From NCBI GenBank assembly GCA_026545225.1, contig CM048849.1, positions 15,383,541 to 15,447,540 on the forward strand: a stretch of 64,000 bases of DNA, given 5' to 3'. The first letter of the stretch is position 1. Each line of letters opens with the position of its first letter. The position numbers and the translations under genes were made by a program. Of the stretch, positions 57,350 to 64,000 are shown piece by piece. Below the pieces are notes generated by a model that saw only the letters and a list, made by a program, of their open reading frames with translations, was not told the DNA's origin and searched no databases. Source of the stretch: Cornus controversa (taxonomy: Eukaryota > Streptophyta > Magnoliopsida > Cornales > Cornaceae).

Positions 57350-57574
57350 TTGACCCCCAAGAAACTACCCAAACAGACACTTGTTATATACGAAGTACGA
57401 ACAAAAGGAAAAAAAATAAAAAAAAATAAAAATAATATACGAACAACGCAGTACACACACCTATATTGTCATTCTATATCTCATTTTCCTGTCGTTCCTT
57501 TGTTATCTGATGCATTTGATATCTGTATACACATATAGTTACTGGTTCAGAGCTGAATCTTCGATTTTGTTTTG
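57350..57574 (+). promoter_or_regulatory. Upstream region of the PPR gene
   Basis: Only about 420 bp separate the solo LTR end (57153) from the PPR start codon. The region is A-rich (57240-57440), with CTGTATACACATATAG at about 57521 as the only TATA-like run. The LTR end therefore lies inside the likely promoter. Confidence 0.35.
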
Positions 57575-60500
57575 ATGGAATGCGACTTTCTCTCTCTGAA
57601 AATGCGTTGCCCACCACCTATTTTTCGAGGTCTCTTGTTAAACATCTACCCTATACCCAATACTTTCATGTTATTGGAAAACAAACCCATTTCAAGACGC
57701 TTGGTGTTTTTTGTTCGTTTTGGTTCATCGTCTTCTGCTGCTCTGAAAAGTGTTGAGTCAAACCAGCATCCAACTGATTTGGATTTTTACGATAACGAGA
57801 ATTCACCATTTCTACAAAATGATGGGTTTAAGAAAATACCAAGTGGGTTGTGTAGTTCTGATTGGCCCAATTTAAATTTGTCGAGCAATGTATTGGAAAG
57901 AAATACAAGAAATGTTATATCGAGGAATTTAGATAGGTTTGATAATGGTCGGATTGTAAACATTAAGGGAAAGAAGAGGCTAAAACGGTATTCAGAGTTG
58001 CTGCGTGATTGTGCTTTGAACCGGTCTTTGAATGAGGGGAGGGCAATTTATGGGCAGGTCATCAAGAGTGGGATAGATGCGGATTTACATTTGTGGGTCT
58101 CCTTGATTAATTTTTATGCGAAGTGTCGAAGATTAAATTCTGCACGACAGGTGCTTGATGCGATGCCTGAGCGAGATGTCGTTTCTTGGACAGCACTAAT
58201 TGCAGGATTTGTAGCTGAAGGGTATGGCAGTGTTGGTGTCCGTTCGTTTTGTGAGATGCGGAAGGAAGGTATTAGGCCAAATGAGTTTACTTTTGCGACT
58301 GGTTTGAAAGCTTGTTCTATGTGCTTGGATTTAGAGTTTGGAAAGCAACTACATGCAGAGGTAATTAAACTTGGGGCCTTTTCAGATATATATGTTGGGT
58401 CTGCCCTTCTTGACCTTTATGCAAAATGTGGTGAGATGGGATATGCAAATAAAGTGTTCTTCTTCATGCCCGAGCAGAATGCTGTGTCGTGGAATGTGTT
58501 GCTCAATGGATATGCTCAGATGGGTGACGGGGAACAGATTTTGAAACTGTTTTGCAGCATGAAAGAATCGAATATGAAGTTTAGCAAGTTTACTTTATCT
58601 ACTGTCCTCAAGGGTTTTGCAAATTCGGAGAATTTGAAAGCTGGCAAGGTCGTGCATTCTATGGCAGTCAAGATTGGGTGTGAACTTGATGAATACGTAA
58701 GTTGTAGTCTTGTAGATATGTACTCCAAGTGTGGGCTGGCAGATGATGCACTCAAAGTATTTATGAAGATTAAAAATCCTGATATAGTGTCATGGACTGC
58801 AATAATCAGTTGCCTCGATCACCAAGGGCAGAAACAAGAAGCAGCAGAGCTATTTTGCTTGATGAGGCATACGGGTTTGCGACCTAATCACTTTACCCTT
58901 GCTAGTCTTGTTAGTGCCGCCACTGATCTGGGTGACCCATATTATTGTGGAAGTATCCATGCATGCGTTTACAAATTTGGCTTTGAATATGAAAATTTAG
59001 TCGGCAATGCATTGATCACAATGTACATGAAAATGGGATCCTTACATGATGGTTACCGGGTTTTTGATGCAATGAAACATCAGGATGTAGTTTCATGGAA
59101 TGCCCTCTTATCCGGATTCCATGACAGTGAAACTTGTGATCAAGGGCTGAGAATATTTAACCAAATGCTTGTGGAAGGTTTCAAGCCCAATGTATACACA
59201 TTTATCAGCATTTTAAGGACTTGTTCCAGCCTCTCGAATGTTGGGTTTGGGAAGCAAGTGCATGGCCATATTATCAAGGACAACCTTGATGTTAATGGTT
59301 TCGTAGGGACTGCTCTTATTGACATGTATGCCAAGTGCAGATGCTTGGAAGATGCAGAAGTAATTTTTAACAGATTGAATGAAAGAGACCTATTCACCTG
59401 GACAGTGATCATTGCTGGTCACACACAGACTGATCAAGGAGAGAAGGCTGTTCAGTGCTTCAGTAAGATGCAAAAAGAAGGTGTTAAGCCCAATGAGTTC
59501 ACTATTGCAAGCTGTTTGAGGGCTTGCTCTGGGATAGCAAGCCTTGAAAATGGGCGGCAGATCCATTCCTTGGCAATTAAGTCGGGGCACTTTTGTGATA
59601 TGTTTGTTTCTAGTGCACTCATTGATATGTATGGTAAATGTGGTTGCATAAAAGACGCCGAGATTGTTTTTCAGGGTTTGGATTCACATGACACGGTATT
59701 GTGGAACACAATCATATGTGGATACTCGCAACATGGGCAGGGAAAGAAGGCTCTTGAAGCTTTTAAAATTATGTTAGATGAAGGTGCCATCCCTGATGAG
59801 ATTACATTTATAGGCATCCTTTCTGCATGTAGCCACGTGGGTTTGATTGAAGCAGGAAAAAAGCATTTCAACTCAATGAGTGAAGTGTATGGAATTAATC
59901 CTTCAATTGAGCACTATGCATGCATGGTTGATATTCTTGGTCGGGCAGGCAAACTTAACGAGGTCAAAACTTTCATTGAGGGGATGAAACTAACTCCAAA
60001 TGCCTTGATTTGGGAGACTGTTCTTGGGGCCTGTAAGATGCATGGAAATATGGAATTTGGTGAAATTGCCGCAAAAAGGCTTTTTGAACTTGAACCTGGA
60101 AGTGGTTCAAATTATATATTGTTATCCAACATATTTGCAGCGAAAGGGATGTGGGATGATGTTTCAAAGGTGAGGTCACTGATGTCCAGCCGGGGTGTTA
60201 AAAAGGAACCTGGTTGTAGCTGGGTTGAGGTTGACACTCAAATCCATGTTTTCTTATCTCAAGATGGTTCACATTCAAATATCAATGAAATATATCAAAA
60301 GTTGGAGGATCTGAGTGAGCAACTTATTTCAGTGGGCTATATTCCGGACATGAATTATGTGCTTCATAATATTACTGACAGAAAAAAAAGGGAAAATCTC
60401 TTGTATCATAGTGAAAGGTTGGCTCTAGCTTTTGCCCTTATAAGTGACATCCCGCATAAAACAATTAGAATATTCAAGAATCTCCGTATCTGTGGAGACT

Positions 60501-60616
60501 GCCATAACTTTATGAAGCTTATTTCAGTCCTCGTGAATCGGGAAATAATTATCCGTGACATCAATCGTTTTCACCATTTCCGTAATGGTACCTGCTCTTG
60601 TCAGGATTATTGGTGA
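57575..60616 (+). CDS. DYW-class pentatricopeptide repeat protein
   Basis: An intronless gene of 1013 residues. I take the ATG at 57575 (MECDFLSLKMRC); the codon before it, at 57572, is TTG. The first about 130 residues are non-repetitive, as for an organelle targeting region. PLS-type repeats follow; S-motif signatures recur every ~101 residues: VVSWTALI (~201), AVSWNVLL (~303), IVSWTAII (~403), VVSWNALL (~505), LFTWTVII (~607), TVLWNTII (~707). E-domain sequence starts at about 808, with PGCSWVEVDTQIHVF after it. The DYW deaminase-like domain fills the end: His945 and Glu947 (HSE), Cys973 and Cys976 (CGDC), and CSCQDYW at the very end. In this family the PPR tract reads an RNA site and the DYW domain performs C-to-U editing in plastids or mitochondria. 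All hallmark residues are present, no break seen. Which organelle or RNA site cannot be told. Confidence 0.95.
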   Translation: MECDFLSLKMRCPPPIFRGLLLNIYPIPNTFMLLENKPISRRLVFFVRFGSSSSAALKSVESNQHPTDLDFYDNENSPFLQNDGFKKIPSGLCSSDWPNLNLSSNVLERNTRNVISRNLDRFDNGRIVNIKGKKRLKRYSELLRDCALNRSLNEGRAIYGQVIKSGIDADLHLWVSLINFYAKCRRLNSARQVLDAMPERDVVSWTALIAGFVAEGYGSVGVRSFCEMRKEGIRPNEFTFATGLKACSMCLDLEFGKQLHAEVIKLGAFSDIYVGSALLDLYAKCGEMGYANKVFFFMPEQNAVSWNVLLNGYAQMGDGEQILKLFCSMKESNMKFSKFTLSTVLKGFANSENLKAGKVVHSMAVKIGCELDEYVSCSLVDMYSKCGLADDALKVFMKIKNPDIVSWTAIISCLDHQGQKQEAAELFCLMRHTGLRPNHFTLASLVSAATDLGDPYYCGSIHACVYKFGFEYENLVGNALITMYMKMGSLHDGYRVFDAMKHQDVVSWNALLSGFHDSETCDQGLRIFNQMLVEGFKPNVYTFISILRTCSSLSNVGFGKQVHGHIIKDNLDVNGFVGTALIDMYAKCRCLEDAEVIFNRLNERDLFTWTVIIAGHTQTDQGEKAVQCFSKMQKEGVKPNEFTIASCLRACSGIASLENGRQIHSLAIKSGHFCDMFVSSALIDMYGKCGCIKDAEIVFQGLDSHDTVLWNTIICGYSQHGQGKKALEAFKIMLDEGAIPDEITFIGILSACSHVGLIEAGKKHFNSMSEVYGINPSIEHYACMVDILGRAGKLNEVKTFIEGMKLTPNALIWETVLGACKMHGNMEFGEIAAKRLFELEPGSGSNYILLSNIFAAKGMWDDVSKVRSLMSSRGVKKEPGCSWVEVDTQIHVFLSQDGSHSNINEIYQKLEDLSEQLISVGYIPDMNYVLHNITDRKKRENLLYHSERLALAFALISDIPHKTIRIFKNLRICGDCHNFMKLISVLVNREIIIRDINRFHHFRNGTCSCQDYW

Positions 60617-63298
60617 TTTTGATCTACAGACATCCAGTGGGAAATGTATATGTGTAGTAAAGATCTAAAATATGGACATATTCCTTATAACTAAAGAAGC
60701 TGAGACTTAGTGCCATAGTTATCAGACTAAAGAATCTCAGACCATTCTTTACGAGGTAATGGCTGTCCAGGTATTGTTCCTGCATCACTGTGATTTTTAT
60801 GCAAAATACTGTTAGAGTCGCAATCATTGCCTGACATTTTACTAATATTCATGAGAAGATATGGTAATTACATATTTCTGCTTTATTCATTGCTTGTTTT
60901 TTCTGTGCTCTTTGTGAGGCTGAACTTTGCATTAGGTAATCATGATTTAATTCCTGAATGTGTTTCTCTCTTGTAAACTCCACTTTTCCATTTTGGGACA
61001 GCTTCCCCTTGTAATTGTTGATTTTAGACATTTTTTTTTCCAAGGTGAAAACAATTTCCTATTAATGAAGCATCAAATGCTTGAATTTTTCTTCCAAAAT
61101 TACTGGAGGGACTGTATGGAACATTGCAGCTTTCAGTATGCTAGATATGTAGTTGGATTAGGATAACATGAAGGGTAAAAATTTCTATTAGTTCCTTTCA
61201 AACTGAATATATCTGAACTGTTTTCACTATTATAAAATATTCTGTAGTATGGGAGATTGCTTATTTGCTTTGCAGGCAGCCAGTCACTGATTCGTATTTT
61301 TGTTTTCAGAAAAAAACAGGTTCCTTTTGTATCTTTAATACAGCTTATCTTCCCTAAATAAAAAATGTTGTAATTTTCTTTTTTTGGTAATTCAAAGATA
61401 TAGAGAAGAAAATGGGTCATTCTGAGAATCAAACTCAGGAGCTCTTGCACCCAAAATTCTTTCAGTTTTCATCTTGATCTATATACACTTAGTTGTCTGT
61501 GAATTTTGTATAAAGTTGCTGGAACTTGTGTTTGGCATAAAAAGTTTAAATTCTGCAATGAAAGCAATGTTCTTGCTTTTCTTTTAATTTTCCCATAAAT
61601 GACATATGTCAGTGAATTGTCCATTTTATTTTCTTGACAGTGGGGAAATGCGGTCCACCATTGGTGAGACGCTCTGGAGATATTTAAGCTCCATGGATCA
61701 TTTGGGGATTTGAGTTCTTCCGGTTGCTAGGTTGATCATTGATGCCATTTCACATAGGTGACCTGTGATAGGAGTTGGACAAAATTAGAAGGCAGTGACG
61801 GTGGAGAATGCTTATTTAAATTGCGCATCGGTATGAGGCTATGAGCAGAAAGCCAAGATTTAGTTGATTGGAAAATATTTAATTGGGTAATGGGGTTTCT
61901 GGTAACAACTTATTATTTCTTATTTCTTATTTCTTTTGCATTTTATATTGGCATAAGCAAAATTTGCCGCTACTCTGGTCTCGGCTGGACTTAGCCGCAA
62001 CCACTACTGAGTTGCCCTAAGATTGCGACTCAGACGCGACAGTATTGTTTTTGCCATCCAGCTATATAAACCTGCTTTTCTCCCAAATTTTCTCATTTCT
62101 CTTCCAATCAAGTCTCTCAACCTCTAAACAACCTCCAAACACATCAATCAGTTTGTTTTTCTGTTTTTCACCTAAATGTGATGTGAAAATGTTTTTATGT
62201 TAGATCTAGTATACTTGCTCGTGGATTTTGCTATGAAATTTTCATCCATCTTTTTATCTTTATTTTTAATTTTTTTGATAAACTTCATCTATCCTTCCTT
62301 TTTCCAAATATTCCATTTTTCCCCCAAAGGGAGCAAGTGATTAGATTCATAAAACATGTGAATATTTTTTTTTGGGTATGCTGTACTCTGTAAACATGAT
62401 CTAACTTTAGTTTTCATATATTTTTTTTATAAATTTTGTGTTTTATTACTTTTATGAATTTTCTTCATAATTATTTGATTTTTTTGTTTTGATTATTTTA
62501 AAATGTATCTGTATAAGTATATTAATGAACTACAAATACATGTGTATTATACATAATAATTTTATATTATACATATATTAGTCTTCATTGATCTATTGTT
62601 TGCCAAAATAAAAAACAAAAACAAAGTTAATTAAAAAAATTGGAAAGTCATAAAAAATTCAGAAATAAGTAAATACATTTTTTTATCTAGATGAATTGTT
62701 TTAGGTAAAAAATAAATAAAAAGTGAATTAAAAAAATCAGAAAAGTTGCACATATATTCTATAAAATCCATTAAACAAATATTCCATATTAGTAAACTTC
62801 TTCTACTAACAATGCCATAAAATTTAATTTCTAGACTATCACTCATATCAAACACCTTTAAATATTCAATTAAATAAATAAAAAAAAATCATTAAACACA
62901 CGTTTTTTTTTATTGAATTCTATGGTTGAAAGTTGTGTATCAGTTCATTTTGATCATGTTGAAAAATTTCACGACCACAACATCTATACCGTACACAATT
63001 ATTGTTACACCTTGCAACCTTGACACCGTTGACTTAAAACATTGGGCGCAAGTACATACATTAGTTAGTGGCTAGATTGTTATGGTTTCAATTCAGTTCA
63101 AGATATATATAGCTCACAACCCTGGTGGAGTCCTCCCTCTTCTTGTTCCTGTGCCACCCTCTCTCTAGATTATTAACCTTTCCCTTTTGTCGTAACTCCA
63201 TAATTTGAAGCGAATGTGCTGCTCTCAATTTTTTTTCCTCCCCCCCTTAGAGCACCTTTTCAGTATGTTGCTATCATTGACTCTTATCTGCACACAGG
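60617..63298. other. No confident gene downstream of the PPR gene
   Basis: It holds only short ORFs on both strands. TTTTCTTGACAGTGGGG at about 61630 is a fair 3' splice site and might belong to an intron in the 3' untranslated part of the PPR transcript. A segment near 61410-61445 has a weak box B-like sequence on the minus strand, without a matching box A. Confidence 0.4.
61990..62200 (+). promoter_or_regulatory. Promoter-like segment with TATA box
   Basis: CAGCTATATAAACC at about 62059 is a good TATA box, followed by a pyrimidine-rich, leader-like region (TTTTCTCCCAAATTTTCTC, TCAAGTCTCTCAACCTC). Nothing clearly coding follows until the small ORF at 63299. It may be a solo-LTR promoter. 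Confidence 0.3.
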
Positions 63299-63454
63299 AT
63301 GAACTTTTATTTTATGGCTTCTATCTTCCATGACTATCAATCCACAAAGATCAGATTCGATTCCAATGATGAAGGCCAAGATGAAACTCTAGATGAAGCA
63401 GTAACCGAGAGCTTGAACCTTGGTGATGACTTCATGTGTGAGCCCAAGGAGTGA
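63299..63454 (+). CDS. Possible small ORF or exon, 51 residues
   Basis: ATG at 63299-63301, stop TGA at 63452-63454. The protein begins MNFYFMASIFHDYQSTKIRF and has an acidic middle (DSNDEGQDETLDEA) and ends in MCEPKE. CACACAG just before the ATG could be a 3' splice site, so this might be a last exon rather than a whole gene. I recognise no domain. Codon use looks balanced, which is the only support apart from the open frame. It is equally possible that this is transposon debris. Confidence 0.25.
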   Translation: MNFYFMASIFHDYQSTKIRFDSNDEGQDETLDEAVTESLNLGDDFMCEPKE

Positions 63455-63778
63455 ATCATCAGCAGCAATAGTACCAACACTGACTATTACTTCAATTCCT
63501 GCTCTCACTTTGGTAATTAAATTATTTCCTTGTTTGTTTCCGTTCTGTGCAATATACAGAGATTTTCATTTCATATAATATATACACATACATAGCCTTA
63601 GAGCGGAATGGCTAAATGGCGAAACATTATTCATGTAACTACCTTAAATAGTTGAAAAAAGATTTTGTTTGAGTTGAGTGTGTGTGTATGTATCTATATA
63701 GATATATTTAGTTTTTACACTCTAGATTGAGTTGTTGTTTCTTGAGCTCCTAATTGTACACTTCGGTTGGTTGATAAA

Positions 63779-64000
63779 TGTTGAAGGATTTAAATATTTA
63801 AGTTGCACCCTCTCTAACAGTCTAAACTTTTAGAGTAGATGATTGTTAACTTGGTATCAGAGCAAGCAATGTCCTGTATTCAAATCTCACCGTCACCCTG
63901 ATAATTAAAAATTGAAACACGTGTTGGACCAAAAGAAGGTCACACGTGAGGGACGTGTTGAAGGATTTAAATATTTAAGTTGCACCCTCTCTAATAGCTT
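63779..64000 (+). mobile_element. TRIM-like miniature LTR element, cut by the window edge
   Basis: TGTTGAAGGATTTAAATATT with AAGTTGCACCCTCTCTAA starts at 63779 and again at 63956, 177 bp apart: two LTR copies, the second running off the window. Between them, TTGGTATCAGAGC (63851-63863) is a primer-binding site for initiator-Met tRNA, and ACACGTGAGGGACG just before the second LTR is the polypurine-like end. The LTR is about 72 bp and the internal part about 105 bp. No coding capacity. The AACAGTCTAAACTTTTAGAG block also fits the family I know from plant genomes. Confidence 0.85.

Noticed and set aside
58516-60179. Several minus-strand ORFs inside the PPR gene
   Set aside because: They are shadows of the 1013-residue PPR frame.
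61405-61450. Box B-like sequence (minus strand GAGTTTGATTCTC)
   Set aside because: No box A at the right distance, no tail and no TSD; too weak to call a SINE or tRNA gene.
1-64000. tRNA, rRNA or organelle-derived genes
   Set aside because: I looked for box A/B pairs and conserved rRNA stretches; only SINE-type tRNA relics were seen.

Overview
This is nuclear DNA from a flowering plant, most likely a eudicot. It is AT-rich, its genes have introns with GT..AG borders, and it is dominated by plant-type transposable elements. Two intact-looking protein genes stand out. One is a five-coding-exon TRM/DUF4378 gene (40681-45096, +, 921 aa by my splice model). The other is an intronless DYW-class pentatricopeptide repeat (PPR) gene (57575-60616, +, 1013 aa). 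One very short ORF (63299-63454) is a weak candidate. Almost everything else is mobile DNA or decayed gene fragments.

Layout. 1-8060: AT-rich tandem repeat, then a decayed Ty3/gypsy-like element with a long LTR (from 1297), gag remnants (5326-6180) and the start of a 3' LTR (7975). 8084-12035: decayed Athila-type gypsy polyprotein (RT, RNase H, integrase) with a downstream accessory ORF remnant. 12590-15558: remnant with a 'plant transposon protein' ORF, a polypurine tract and an LTR. 17-24 kb: LTR-like repeat, a long-TIR element (19182-20091), a tandem array of miniature LTR retroelements in minus orientation (20173-21215) and an isolated alpha-adaptin exon (24126-24257). 25-34 kb: LINE fragment, a hAT-like element with a perfect 8-bp target duplication (25508-26716), a Mutator-like element with a perfect 9-bp duplication (28357-29148), two SINEs and several local duplications. 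34319-37110: C-terminal half of a CPL1/CPL2-like phosphatase pseudogene. 37.3-38.6 kb: chimeric retroelement debris. 39-45 kb: the TRM gene with a SINE in its leader intron, a Harbinger-like MITE in intron 3 and a partial exon duplication. 45.9-50.7 kb: nested inverted-repeat elements, a transposon ORF remnant and a MITE filled with GGTGG-type repeats. 50782-57153: a minus-strand solo LTR (about 2.84 kb net) split by a 3525-bp solo LTR with a perfect TSD. 57.5-60.6 kb: the PPR gene. The right edge (63779-64000) holds a miniature LTR element that runs out of the window.

The two genes are not obviously related in function. TRM proteins belong to a family tied to microtubule and cortical organisation; DYW PPR proteins act in organelle RNA editing.

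The most unusual pattern is that at least five loci, in retroelement debris of different types, carry arrays of short palindromes. Each locus has its own core (TCGATGCATCGA, TCGATTGATCGA, CGATTAATCG, GGACCGGTCC, CCGACCGA-like). The spacing plan is similar at each: clusters about 20 bp apart separated by gaps of about 45-75 bp.
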